Positions 15,773 through 24,540 of a stretch of 38,181 nt of DNA are shown one piece after another; within the stretch, counting starts at the first letter, position 1; every line of letters starts with the position of its first letter. The stretch spans positions 1 through 38,181 of the forward strand of contig JBAQKV010000073.1 in assembly GCA_049301335.1 (NCBI GenBank), read 5' to 3'. The translations under genes were made by a program, and so were the position numbers. The stretch comes from JANJWP01 sp049301335 (GTDB taxonomy: Bacteria > Patescibacteriota > Gracilibacteria > BD1-5 > UBA2023). The notes under the pieces were generated by a model. That model ran no database searches. It was not told the origin of the DNA and worked only from the letters and a program-made list of their open reading frames with translations.

Positions 15773-16216
15773 TTAATCGCTTGGTACGTCGGCCATACGT
15801 CAGGCGGGGAAGAACGTCTTCCAAGCCCAAAAGTAAACCGGGTACAAAAGCGGAGCCGTTATGACGAACGCGTAGAGCGTGCCGGGCAGCATGGCTGCGC
15901 CTACCTTGGCGTAGAGGTCGTTCTTGCGGACGTTCTCGTACGACCAGTCGTCTTCGAGCCGGCCTCCGAGGTATCCTCCGCCGTAGCCGTGGTCGAGCGC
16001 TTCGTCCACCTGTTTGCGGATGAACGCCGCTTTTCGGCCGGGGAGTTGGAGGTACAGATCGTCGGCGAGAGCGGAGAGCGGAAGGAATATCCCTCCGCGT
16101 GTCCCTTCGTAGCTGAAGTTGTACGCGAACGTGCCGTAGACGAAGTACCAAATGGCGAATACCGCCAAATAGTTCCAGGTCAGCGCGTGCGCGACGATGG
16201 GATGGTAGCCCTCCAT
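15773..16216 (-). CDS. Small membrane protein, two membrane segments (147 aa)
   Basis: ATG 16216 lies 3 nt after the stop of the preceding gene. The standard-code frame ends at UGA 15802-15800 (138 aa). Read as glycine, it gains only GRMADVPSD and stops at TAA directly against the terminator, which fits the host code well. Two hydrophobic segments are visible: LTWNYLAVFAIWYFVYGTF near residues 12-30 and PGTLYAFVITAPLLYPVYFW near 111-130. Between them lies a polar loop of ~80 residues. The family is not recognised. It is the second gene of a two-gene operon with the glycine-rich small protein and is likely its partner in the membrane. Confidence 0.75.
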
Positions 16217-16219
16217 CGT

Positions 16220-16510
16220 TTACAGCCCGCCCAATATGTCGCCGGCAGCGCTGCAAACGCCTTCGACCACCGCTCCGCCGCATTCGAGCGCGCCGATAGC
16301 GACGTTTCCGGCGCCTTGGAGCACGGCACTCCCGGCTTCGACGACGAGTTCGAGCGCGCCGTCGAGGATGCCTTCGGCGACTTCGCCGACGGCATCGCCC
16401 GAAGCGGAAGCCTGTTGGCGGACGTTTTCATTCTGCGGTTGTCCCGCTTGATGCGTCACCCGGACCAAAGCGTCTGCTTGGCCCACGATGTCTTCGGTTT
16501 CCATTCGCAT
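16220..16510 (-). CDS. Small glycine/alanine-rich protein (96 aa)
   Basis: ATG 16510 follows AAGGAG by 6 nt, a strong ribosome site. The N-terminal half is polar and Gln/Ala-rich. The C-terminal half (VEAGSAVLQGAGNVAIGALE through CSAAGDILGGL) is a run of small residues with Gly every three to four positions, the pattern of glycine-zipper membrane helices found in some bacteriocins and small toxins. Two cysteines (ECGG, VCSA). It stops at TAA three bases before the membrane protein gene. No family is recognised. A toxin- or pore-like role is only suggested by the composition. Confidence 0.7.
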   Translation of the reverse strand: MRMETEDIVGQADALVRVTHQAGQPQNENVRQQASASGDAVGEVAEGILDGALELVVEAGSAVLQGAGNVAIGALECGGAVVEGVCSAAGDILGGL

Positions 16511-16554
16511 GGATTGCTCCTTATGTTTGGTTTTCGTTTCCGCGAAGTGCGAAA

Positions 16555-16581
16555 AGACTCCCGAATCGTAATCTGGGAGTC
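16555..16581. terminator. Hairpin after the CoaD-CoaE-HD gene
   Basis: GACTCCC / GGGAGTC arms with a ~13-nt loop, followed on the minus strand by TTTTCGC. A plausible weak terminator for the CoaD-CoaE-HD transcript. It overlaps the -10 of the next promoter. Confidence 0.5.
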
Positions 16582-16592
16582 TCGAATGTCAA
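16565..16592 (-). promoter_or_regulatory. Promoter of the glycine-rich/membrane pair
   Basis: Minus strand: TTGACA (16592-16587), 16-bp spacer, TACGAT (16570-16565). A second TTGACA lies further upstream (about 16615-16620). Confidence 0.5.
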
Positions 16593-16656
16593 ACCGCATA
16601 ATGACGGTTTCTATATTGTCAATAAACGGAACTCGTTTGATTTCGAACGCCCCGCG

Positions 16657-18468
16657 TTACGCCATTTTCCGCAGTTTCGCGATTTCGGCGCGCATATTTT
16701 CCCGAGCGCGTTCTTGAAACCGTTCTTTTCCGTACTGCGTGACGAACAGGTTTTCGTCGGCGATCCATTTTTCGAGCATTTCCAGACGTCCTTTGACGAA
16801 TTCCCGCCCCGGATAGATGCCGAATTCCGCGACGATGTCGGAAACGTAGAGCGCGTAGCGTTCCGGCGAAGAACCCAAGATGGACATGTCCAAGTCGTGG
16901 AGGATCATCGAGAGGTATTCTTTGGGCTTTTCCCCGCTCGCGTGCGCGGTGTCGCGCACTAACTGGTACACGTTTTCGATGCGGTGGTTGCCGACCCCGC
17001 GCGACGAGAGGGCGCGCTTGGCGTATTCGGCGCTGTGGATTTCGTTGTCGCGGTAATACGTCTTTTTCACTTCGTAGACCGAATCGTGGAAGAGGATGGC
17101 CACGGCGAGCGTCGCCATCTCTTCTTGCGGCATGTCGGTGGCGACGGCGCGTTCGAAAAGGTTCCCGAGGAGTTCGACGATGTGTTCCCAGGTGTGGTAG
17201 AAGCGGTGGGGCTCCTCGTGTTTTTTCTTGAGTTCCGCCACGAGCGCCGCGGATTCGAGTTCGCTGATTCCGAACATTCTCAAGGCCATTTGAGCGCGAA
17301 GTTCGCCGAAAACGTCGATCTTGGCGAGGATGTCGAAAAGCGCTTTTCTCGCGTCGACCGGGCTTTCGCCGTTGTCGTACGCGAGGACCGAGCCGTTCTT
17401 ATTCTCTTCGATGGTCGACTCCAATTTGGCGATCTTGTCTTCTCCCGACATCTGGAGCGAGAACATTTTGAGCACGTCTTCGCGCGACATCGTGCGCCCG
17501 CCTTTCGCGTAGCGGGGAATAACGCGTTCCACGCGGGTTTCCACCGGAGCCGTGACGACCACGGCGTGGTGGTTGCCCAAATGCGTGAGCCCGAATTCCA
17601 CGAGGAGCGCCGCGTCGACGAGCACGATGCCCTGCTTTCCCGCGACCATGTCGCCATAGCGGAGGAGCATGGGCTTGCGGAGGATCGAATTGAGCGTTTC
17701 GACGCTTCCGGGATTTTCCCGAACGATGCGCGCGAGTTCGGCGCGGTCGATGAAACCGTCCGCCGTCACGACCGATTCGCCGAACGCTTCCGCCACTTTT
17801 CGGCGGGTTTTGTCGTAAATCGGATCGGTGAGGGAAAAATAGATTTCGTGCGCGATGGAGTCGTAGTCGACGTACGTACAGGGGACTCAGAGTTCGCGTG
17901 AGACGTCCGCGATTTTGCGGGAAAGCGTGGATTTTCCCGCACCCATTTCGCCCGTGACGCAGACCGGATACTGGCGGATGATTCGCGATTCGAGCGCCTG
18001 TTTGACGGTCGACGAAACGAAGCTCGAAATGTCGTGCCCGACCTTGAGACATTCCTTCACGCCCGAGGAACTGATTTCCGCGTACGGCGAATCGGCTTCG
18101 GCGTGGATGACGTCGATGAAAAGGTCCGGATTTTCCCGAAGGTAGTAGAACTTGAGCGTGGTTTCGGCGGCTTCGTCCAAGACGTTGCGCACTCCGCGGA
18201 CGAGATTGGGGATGTCCTCGCGCATCATGTACTTGGCGAGCGATCCCGGAACGAGGCGCACGTCTTCCGGCGGAACGTCGAGGCTTTTCTGCGCGAGGCG
18301 GAGGCGTTCCCATTGGGCGAAGGCGTAGTTCTTCTTGGGGTCGTTCGCGATGCCGACGAGAACCCTGCCTTTATATTTCTCGCGGGCCTTGTCGAGAACC
18401 GAAGAATGACCGAGCGTCCACGGATCGGCGGAGAGGGCGTAGAGTGCTTCGGGCGGGAGCGGGCGCAT
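16657..18468 (-). CDS. Fused CoaD-like, CoaE and HD-domain protein with one UGA
   Basis: 603 aa, read through UGA at codon 194 (17889-17887). Residues 1-~165 are a phosphopantetheine adenylyltransferase-like nucleotidyltransferase: T-L-G-H (18-21) within SADPWTLGHSSVL, and ISSSGVKE at the C-terminal end. Residues ~168-370 are dephospho-CoA kinase: P-loop GEMGAGKST (173-181), then SREL-UGA-VPCTYVDYDSIAHE, where the family has LG-VP-x-DAD-x-IAHE, so UGA is glycine. Residues ~400-603 form an HD-type phosphohydrolase domain (HTWEH from His425, FHDSVY with His461-Asp462, and LHDLDMSILG). The first two would make CoA from 4'-phosphopantetheine; the HD role is unknown. There is no ATG upstream in frame. 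Promoter at 18496-18523; ends TAA. Confidence 0.88.
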
Positions 18469-18495
18469 GCGTTTGCCGTAACGGGTATTTGGATA

Positions 18496-18523
18496 TTTAT
18501 ACTTGCGGGATGAAAAAGGTCAA
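18496..18523 (-). promoter_or_regulatory. Promoter of the CoaD-CoaE-HD gene
   Basis: Minus strand: TTGACC (18523-18518), 16-bp spacer, TATAAA (18501-18496), 27 nt before the ATG. Confidence 0.65.
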
Positions 18524-18532
18524 ACACGAAAA

Positions 18533-18556
18533 AACCCACCCCGCGAGGGATGGGTT
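18533..18556. terminator. Terminator at the end of the ABC operon
   Basis: Stem AACCCA-CCC / GGG-TGGGTT with one mismatch and loop GCGA, T runs on both sides. It separates the ABC operon from the next minus-strand promoter. Confidence 0.8.
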
Positions 18557-18606
18557 CGGTTTTTTCTCCTTTCCGGCCATCGGATTTCTCCGAAGCCCTC
18601 GTTGGT

Positions 18607-19449
18607 TTACAGGTTCGCGAAGTCCTTGCGGATTTCGCGTGACAACTGGGCGAATTCCGGTTTGTTCCGGATGTCGGGATCCCATGCGAGGCCCATGGCC
18701 GCCAGGTCGTAGACCTTTTGGATGCGGGCGCCCACGCTGTTGCCTTTTTCGTCGCGATCGCGGCCGATGAGCCAGATCGTGTCGGCGACGACGATCGCCG
18801 TGCTGATGTCGTGGGTAGTGATGACGCTCGTATTGAGTTCGTCGAGCATCGACACGTCCAGAATCAGCTTGCAGGCTTCGTCCTTCATCAGGGGGTCGAG
18901 GCCCGAGAAGGGCTCGTCCATGAGGAGGAAGTGGTTGCTGCACAGCAGTTGCTGCACGATGGCCACCCGTTGCCGTTGTCCGCCGGAGAGTTCGGCTGGA
19001 TAGGCGCGGGCTTTGTCGCCGATACCGAATTTCTTCAGGTATTCCATAGCTTTGGCCTTGCCCTCCTCCTCTTTCATGCCGGCTTGCGACGTTGCCAGAA
19101 GCAGGTTGCCCATGACGGTGCGGTGACGGAAGAGCGTGTAGTGTTGCGACACGACGCCCACCATCCCCGCTTTCACGGGTTTCAATTCCGGGGAAACGAG
19201 CACTTGGCCCGAAACCTGGACGGGATCGTCTTTCGCGGTTTGGAGCGGCTGGAGGCCGGCCAATATGCGGAAGAGCTGCGTCTTGCCGACCCCGGAAGGG
19301 CCGAGCAGGCATACGACTTGCCCTTGGTCTACCCCAGGGCGGACGATGTTGCGGATTTCGGCGTTCGCGTTTTTCAGAACGGGTTTCCCGTCGAACGAAA
19401 GCGATACGTCCCGAACCTGCAAGATCGGTTCCATGACTTGGTAGTTCAT
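18607..19449 (-). CDS. ABC transporter ATP-binding protein
   Basis: 280 aa, standard nucleotide-binding domain of an importer on the cytoplasmic membrane face. Walker A GPSGVGKT (50-57), signature LSGGQ (154-158), Walker B LLMDEP (175-180) and switch histidine in TTHD are all present. It resembles the nitrate/taurine importer group. The start ATG 19449 is preceded by AGGAATAAG overlapping the stop of the permease gene, so the two are coupled. Last gene of a minus-strand operon that also encodes the permease and solute-binding proteins. Ends TAA. No internal UGA. The substrate cannot be read from the sequence. Confidence 0.93.
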   Translation of the reverse strand: MNYQVMEPILQVRDVSLSFDGKPVLKNANAEIRNIVRPGVDQGQVVCLLGPSGVGKTQLFRILAGLQPLQTAKDDPVQVSGQVLVSPELKPVKAGMVGVVSQHYTLFRHRTVMGNLLLATSQAGMKEEEGKAKAMEYLKKFGIGDKARAYPAELSGGQRQRVAIVQQLLCSNHFLLMDEPFSGLDPLMKDEACKLILDVSMLDELNTSVITTHDISTAIVVADTIWLIGRDRDEKGNSVGARIQKVYDLAAMGLAWDPDIRNKPEFAQLSREIRKDFANL

Positions 19450-19452
19450 GTC

Positions 19453-20226
19453 TTATTCCTTCCCGAGTTTGGAGTAGGGGCAGACGAAGTCCTTGAAGAA
19501 TTCCAAGAACAGGTCGAGAGCCACGCCGATGACGACGACGGTGATCTGGATGGCGAACACCGCGTCCAGGTGGAGGTACTTGTTGTTGTCGATGAGCATG
19601 ACGCCCATGCCCCCTTCCGAGTGGACGAGGCCTTCGACCATGGTAAGCATCATCCAGCCCATGGCGACGTTCTGCCGGATGACTTCGAGCGCTTGGTCGG
19701 CGGTTCCCCGCATGACCACTTCGCTCCACACCTGCCATTCGGACATGCCGAGCGTGCGGGCGAGGTCGTATTCTTCCTTGGGAATGTCCTTGATGACCGC
19801 GAGCATCGACGTGACGAGCCATACGGCCATGCCGAACACCAGAAGCCAGAGTTTGAGCTCGTGGCCCTTGAAGATCAGCATCAGCGCGAACGACAAGCCG
19901 ACGAGGCTGTTGAAGCGGAGCTTGGTGACGAGCACGACCGCGGGGCGGACGTAGTGGGAAAATTTCGGTACGACCGAGAGATATGCCAGGCCGAGGCTGA
20001 TGACCACGGTAACGGCGATTGCTTCGGCAGTGAGCAGGAGGCTCGTGCCGATGTCGACGAGAAACCCTTCGGACATGAGTTTCAGCCAAGCATCCCAGAT
20101 TTCCCAAGGTTTGGGGAGGAGCGAGGCCGGAGCCATGCTCCAAAGCGCGACGGCGACCACGATTTGGATGAAGACCATGTAGGTCGTCAGCCGCGAGGGC
20201 GTCGCGTTGGAAAGAGTAGCGTTCAT
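19453..20226 (-). CDS. ABC transporter permease
   Basis: 257 aa, about six membrane segments (for example MVFIQIVVAVALWSM, LLTAEAIAVTVVISLGLAYL, LWLLVFGMAVWLVTSMLAVI, VFAIQITVVVIGVALDLFL). The EAA-type loop that contacts the ATPase lies around YDLARTLGMSEWQVWSEVV. It is the single permease of a binding-protein-dependent importer, nitrate/taurine type. ATG 20226 follows GAAGGGATACC. Upstream lies a 97-nt gap with a GC-rich hairpin (GCGGG-GCAA-CCCGC around 20260-20280). Strikingly, the preceding OmpA-fusion frame is continuous with this gene if UGA is not a stop. Ends TAA. Confidence 0.9.
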   Translation of the reverse strand: MNATLSNATPSRLTTYMVFIQIVVAVALWSMAPASLLPKPWEIWDAWLKLMSEGFLVDIGTSLLLTAEAIAVTVVISLGLAYLSVVPKFSHYVRPAVVLVTKLRFNSLVGLSFALMLIFKGHELKLWLLVFGMAVWLVTSMLAVIKDIPKEEYDLARTLGMSEWQVWSEVVMRGTADQALEVIRQNVAMGWMMLTMVEGLVHSEGGMGVMLIDNNKYLHLDAVFAIQITVVVIGVALDLFLEFFKDFVCPYSKLGKE

Positions 20227-20325
20227 TGCGGTATCCCTTCTTCACGGTTTCGAAAGAAAAGGGGAGCGGGTTGCCCCGCCCCCCAGTTTGTTGAAGCATT
20301 CGCAACCGCGCCTTCCGAAGAAGGA

Positions 20326-22158
20326 TCAGTTGCTCACGTTACCGACCACAATCTGCACGCGGCGGTTCTTCTGCCGCGCGTCCGCGCTCGTACCTTGCGC
20401 GACGGGTTGGCTCGACCCGTGACCGAACGTCTCGACCCGGTTGTCCGGGAAATTCGAGGGAGCGTTGGTCATCAGGTAAAGTTTCACCGCGTCGGCGCGT
20501 TTCTTCGAGAGCGGATAGTTCGTCGCATCCCCACCGACGTCGTCGGTGTGTCCGTGGATCTCGACCTTGAGGGTTTTGCTCAAAGCGAGGTTACGGAGAA
20601 TCTGACGCAGTTGGCGCTCCGATTCGGGACGAATCGTAGCCTTGCCCGAGTCGAACTCGATGCTCCAGTTGCCGTCGGCCACCACCGTTTCGATCGGCTT
20701 GTCCGAGAAGACGAGCTTTTCTTTCGCGGTTGCGGCTTTGGCGCCCGGGACTTCGTCAACGACGGCCTGCAAGTAGCTGGTGTTCACCACGCTTTCGCAC
20801 TTGGGGAAGCTCGGGATGAGCGCCTTGTAGTACTTGACGTAGTGTTCGCCGAACTCGCTGTAGACCATGCAATAGGTGTTGTCCTTACCGTAGAGACCGA
20901 AATAGCTGGCCGCTTCGGCAAAGCCCATCGCACGCGAACCGCCCAGGGAAATCGGGTGGCCCGTCTTGTCGTTTTCCACGACGCCGTAGTAGTACTTGGC
21001 CCACCATTCCGGGGTTTGCTCGCCGAAGACTTTCGCCTCGACGCGCGCTGCCCGCAGAACGGCTTCCTTGCCGCCGGAGATGATGACTTCGCTGCCTTCG
21101 AGAGCCGCGCGCAGGATGGCTTTCGGGATTTCCGGATGAGCTTTCATCCAGTCCCGGTTGCCGATCAGCACGGAGGCCATCTGTTGGTTGAAGTCCTTCG
21201 TGGACGATACCGCGGCCAGACCGCCCTTGTTCATGGCGACGTTGACGTCGCCAGGAGTCCAGGTAGCCGTGCCTTGCACGCACACGTTTTTCTTTTCACC
21301 GGTAGGCTTGCCGTTCTTGACGACGCGGCGGTCTTCGCAGTGGCCGTTGATGTAATAGCCGTCCGCGATGGCGAACGAGTCCGTGAACACGAAGTTGATC
21401 GCGTCCGGGTCGTACGTCTTGTCGTCGGGGTTGATGGGAATCTGGTTGAGTTTCAACCAGGGGAGACCGACGTTGTAGTCGCCGTCGCGGGCTACCAGGG
21501 CGATGACCATGCCGCGGGCGAGTTGGGGGTTCTTAGCCACCTCGATGGGCAGCATGAACTTGTCCTCGCCGTTGGAAAAGCCGAACGCGCCGATGATTTC
21601 CGCACCCTGGCCGAGTTTCGCCAGTTGTTCGTTCAGCCCGGCCATGTAGGCCGAGCCGGCGTCGCCCATGATGATCGAGAAGGCGGTACCTTGGGGGCAG
21701 GATTGCCCTTTCTTGTAGCCTTCGGCGAACATCAGATGGCCGGCTTGGGCCTTGTCGTAACTATCTTCCGGCATGCGGACGATCTTCACGTTGGCGCCGT
21801 ACTTGGCCATCAGGCTCCCCACCGTGGTCTCTTGCCCGCCGTTGGCGAGGTGGAGGCCGATGGTGGCTTGCCAGGGAATGGTCGAAATTTCGACTTGGCA
21901 ACCCTTGCCGAACAGTTGGGTGGAACCGCCGTTGACGACTTCGGCCACGGTGGCGGCCGAAACCGACACCGGAGCCTGTTCGGCCTTGGTGGAAAAACCT
22001 TGCGTGTTCGGCACCGAAGCGGCCACCGTGGGTTTGGTGAACAGCTCGGGCTTGGCTTGGTAGGCGAAAGAAATGGCCGTCGCGAGGCCGACTGCCGCCA
22101 GAAGCGACATGGTGACCTTGAAACGGGTGGAATTCTTCCGGGGGATGTCGTTACTCAT
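20326..22158 (-). CDS. Solute-binding protein fused to C-terminal OmpA domain
   Basis: 610 aa. A single N-terminal membrane anchor (about residues 13-35) is followed by a periplasmic-binding-protein-like region (~80-430, with WQATIGLHLANGG near the start). Residues ~480-610 are an OmpA/MotB peptidoglycan-binding domain: IEFDSGKATIRPES, HGHTDDVGG, YPLSKKRADAVKLYL, NRVETFGHGSSQP and NRRVQI. It is the likely binding component of the adjacent ABC importer. Its first ~30 residues match the 128-aa protein two genes upstream (IPRxNSxRFxxTxS). ATG 22158 follows GGAG by 8 nt. It ends at UGA (20328-20326); under code 25 the frame would run through two UGAs into the permease. Confidence 0.88.
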   Translation of the reverse strand: MSNDIPRKNSTRFKVTMSLLAAVGLATAISFAYQAKPELFTKPTVAASVPNTQGFSTKAEQAPVSVSAATVAEVVNGGSTQLFGKGCQVEISTIPWQATIGLHLANGGQETTVGSLMAKYGANVKIVRMPEDSYDKAQAGHLMFAEGYKKGQSCPQGTAFSIIMGDAGSAYMAGLNEQLAKLGQGAEIIGAFGFSNGEDKFMLPIEVAKNPQLARGMVIALVARDGDYNVGLPWLKLNQIPINPDDKTYDPDAINFVFTDSFAIADGYYINGHCEDRRVVKNGKPTGEKKNVCVQGTATWTPGDVNVAMNKGGLAAVSSTKDFNQQMASVLIGNRDWMKAHPEIPKAILRAALEGSEVIISGGKEAVLRAARVEAKVFGEQTPEWWAKYYYGVVENDKTGHPISLGGSRAMGFAEAASYFGLYGKDNTYCMVYSEFGEHYVKYYKALIPSFPKCESVVNTSYLQAVVDEVPGAKAATAKEKLVFSDKPIETVVADGNWSIEFDSGKATIRPESERQLRQILRNLALSKTLKVEIHGHTDDVGGDATNYPLSKKRADAVKLYLMTNAPSNFPDNRVETFGHGSSQPVAQGTSADARQKNRRVQIVVGNVSN

Positions 22159-22188
22159 GGATGAGTCTCCTTCGTAATGTTCGTGGGT

Positions 22189-23124
22189 TTACTTCTTGCC
22201 GGCAGGCTTGAGATGGCCGTACCACGGCCAGGCCGGGTCGGTCATCGGGCTGTAGGTGATCCAGAAAGCGTGGAACTGTCGTCCCGCGCCGCTCTTCAGC
22301 GTCTGCCGCGTGCCGTCTTTCGTCATGCACGCGAAGAGTTTCTGGATGGCCTTCGTCTCGGGGGCCCCTTCCGGCCAGTTCCGGGCGGATGCCAGGATGG
22401 TACGGACCGTGAGGGTCGAGGCGCTGCCGCCCAAGTTCTTGTAGCTGATCGTTTTCATGCGGTAGAAGCCGCCGTTCGTGATGGCGAGATCCTTGACGTC
22501 GTTCCAGCGGTCGTAGACCACCAGGTGGGCGTCGGGATCGTTGATGCCTTCGATCCAGGGGACCGGAGCGTAGCCGATGCCGACGATCGTGTCGAGTTTC
22601 CCTTCGTTCCACGCCTTGAGCATGGCTTTCTGGGGATCCTTTTCACGGTCGAAGTTCACGACCTTGGGACGTACCGGCGAACCGGAACGCTCGCTCTTGG
22701 CCGCCATCACGCGGAACGTGACCGCCGAGCCGCCGAAGACGCCGACCGTTTTCCCGTTGAGATCGGAAAAATTGACGGTGTTCGGGTTGCGGCTGATCAT
22801 GTGGATGGCGTTGTCGTAGAACGGGAGGATGGTCTTGATGTTCTCGACCTCCGCTTCCCGCCCTTCGATGTTCTTGGCCACCCACATCTGGTCCGCGTTG
22901 ACGAAGCAGGCGGTCACCTTGCCCAAGAGGCAGTTCTCCAGATTTTCCGGAGCGCCGGAGCTCTTGGTTTCGATGATGCCCGCGTCGGGGCAGACTTCCT
23001 GCATGTTGGCCGTGGCCTGGGTATACACGCCGGTGCCCGGACCGGTCGAGATCGTGAGATCGTCGGCCAGTGCGGAGGCGGAAACCAGGGCGGCCAAGCA
23101 CGCGATGAGCGCGATTTTCTTCAT
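22189..23124 (-). CDS. TAXI-family solute-binding protein
   Basis: 311 aa. Clear signal peptide (MKKIALIACLAALVSASALA, cleavage near residue 21). The mature part has the TAXI hallmark TISTGPGTGVYTQATANMQE and resembles solute-binding subunits of TRAP/TAXI transporters. There are no TRAP membrane subunits nearby, so it may serve the ABC permease of this operon or act as a sensor. Five cysteines in the mature part. ATG 23124 lies one base after the UGA of the upstream gene, with AAGGGA further upstream, implying tight coupling. Ends TAA. Confidence 0.85.
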   Translation of the reverse strand: MKKIALIACLAALVSASALADDLTISTGPGTGVYTQATANMQEVCPDAGIIETKSSGAPENLENCLLGKVTACFVNADQMWVAKNIEGREAEVENIKTILPFYDNAIHMISRNPNTVNFSDLNGKTVGVFGGSAVTFRVMAAKSERSGSPVRPKVVNFDREKDPQKAMLKAWNEGKLDTIVGIGYAPVPWIEGINDPDAHLVVYDRWNDVKDLAITNGGFYRMKTISYKNLGGSASTLTVRTILASARNWPEGAPETKAIQKLFACMTKDGTRQTLKSGAGRQFHAFWITYSPMTDPAWPWYGHLKPAGKK

Positions 23125-23125
23125 G

Positions 23126-23512
23126 TCATTGTCCCTTCTTGTCGATTTTCAGATTGGCGTAGGGATCGGAAGATTCCTGAGCCGGACTGGAACTGGGTTG
23201 CTCGCCGGCCTTGTCGCGCGGTTTGGCGCGGGGTTGGTCCGTGAGGGGCGCCGTAGCGATCGGGTCGGGTGCCGGTTTGGATTCTTCGGCCTTCGGTTGC
23301 GGGGCTTGCGCCTGCGCTTCCTGGGGCGTGGATTTCCAGCCGGTTTCCGCCGGTGCCCGCGTCGCCGCGGCCGCTTCGGCCTTCTTGGCGCGGAATTCGT
23401 CGTAGTGGGGTTTCGCGAAGACCAGAAGTCCCGCGATCAGTACTGCCGCGACGAACGAAACGGTCAGGTTGAAACGCTTCGAGTTGCGGCGGGGAATCGG
23501 ATTCGAACTCAT
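23126..23512 (-). CDS. Small membrane-anchored Pro/Ala-rich protein (128 aa)
   Basis: ATG 23512 after AGGA; MSSNPIPRRNSKRFNLTVS then a membrane segment (VAAVLIAGLLVFA), then a charged and Ala/Pro/Lys-rich extracytoplasmic tail. The N-terminal 30 residues are closely similar to those of the OmpA fusion protein in the same operon, pointing to a shared targeting or assembly signal. It ends at UGA 23128-23126 followed by C-ATG of the TAXI gene. Glycine at this UGA would add more than 300 out-of-frame residues, so UGA must be the stop here. No family is recognised. Confidence 0.75.
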   Translation of the reverse strand: MSSNPIPRRNSKRFNLTVSFVAAVLIAGLLVFAKPHYDEFRAKKAEAAAATRAPAETGWKSTPQEAQAQAPQPKAEESKPAPDPIATAPLTDQPRAKPRDKAGEQPSSSPAQESSDPYANLKIDKKGQ

Positions 23513-23564
23513 TCGGGTTCCTTTCGAAGAAAGTGCGGGCGCCGCCGGAGCGGCGCCCATGGGC

Positions 23565-24530
23565 TTAGCGGTCGAGCAAACGCGACGCTTGGCCACCTAC
23601 CGGCACGGCGTCCGGAATGCGGACGGCGGTGCCTTCGATGGTGCGCATGCGTTCCGTCAGGTACTTCTTGGCGTTGGCCAAGCCGACCTTGTCCTGGGTA
23701 CGGGCGGCGTTGATGAGGGTCTGCATTTGGAGCTGCATGCCCTCGAGTTCGCCGAACGTCTGGCCCAGTTGGCGGACGATGTTTTCGCGGGCCGCGATGG
23801 CGTTGTCCTTTTCGGGATTGTTGCCAAAGAGGTTGCGAAGCACGTTGTTGACTGCGGAGAGCGACGCGTTGGCGGTATGTTGCGCGGTGGACACCCGCAT
23901 CAGGATCGCGTATTGCTTGACGCCGCGGTCCTGGAATTCGGCGAAGAGCCGAATGGTAGCGAGCGGTTCGCGCAACTGTTCCACCATGTCGTCGTAGACC
24001 TTCTTTTCGGCGCGCAGGCCGGCGGTTTCCAGTTCCAGGTCGCTGATCTCGCTCTGGGTGAGGCCGTTATCGCCTTGGAGGGCGTTCACGATCTCGTCGA
24101 GACGTTCCTGGATGGTATTCGCCTGGTCTTTGTTCGTCTTCTCGACCCCCTTGATGACGGATTCGCCATCCTTGGTTTCTTGAAGCTTCGCCTTGAGATA
24201 GTCGTACCAGATGGCCATCTGCTCCAGCGGGTAGTTTTCCCGCATGAAGTTGATGGCCTGGTAGCCCATCACCGCGATGAAGTTCTTGACCGCCGGCCAG
24301 AGGGCTTGGGCGGTCACGATGCCGACGAACGCGCACCCGGCGAGGATCCCGATCCGAACCAGCATGTTGCCGATGTCGAATACGTTCTCCAGTGCCGTGA
24401 GCACGTGGGGGCCGGCGTAATTCACGCCGACTACGGCGACCGCGCCCATCGCGAGCCAGGAGAGGCCGCGGGCGACCTTTTCCTTCGTCGGGACGGGGAA
24501 GTCGTAATGCGTCAGTTTGTTCGATGCCAT
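23565..24530 (-). CDS. Membrane protein with long coiled coil (321 aa)
   Basis: ATG 24530 after AGGGAGG. Two hydrophobic segments near the N-terminus (GLSWLAMGAVAVVGVNY and ILAGCAFVGIVTAQALW) are followed by ~230 residues of heptad-rich, charged helical sequence. This suggests a membrane-anchored coiled-coil protein with its body on the cytoplasmic side. It is second in the ABC operon, between another coiled-coil gene and the Pro/Ala-rich anchor. Family not recognised. Similar hypothetical genes accompany membrane-stress and Ter-type clusters, so a structural role at the membrane is the most I infer. Ends TAA. Confidence 0.78.
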   Translation of the reverse strand: MASNKLTHYDFPVPTKEKVARGLSWLAMGAVAVVGVNYAGPHVLTALENVFDIGNMLVRIGILAGCAFVGIVTAQALWPAVKNFIAVMGYQAINFMRENYPLEQMAIWYDYLKAKLQETKDGESVIKGVEKTNKDQANTIQERLDEIVNALQGDNGLTQSEISDLELETAGLRAEKKVYDDMVEQLREPLATIRLFAEFQDRGVKQYAILMRVSTAQHTANASLSAVNNVLRNLFGNNPEKDNAIAARENIVRQLGQTFGELEGMQLQMQTLINAARTQDKVGLANAKKYLTERMRTIEGTAVRIPDAVPVGGQASRLLDR

Positions 24531-24540
24531 GAGGCCTCCC

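Noticed and set aside
18718..22164. Very long plus-strand open frame (1148 codons) opposite the ABC operon
   Set aside because: It is the mirror of several well-recognised minus-strand genes, without ribosome site or family features, and is His/Arg/Asp-biased as expected of an antisense shadow.
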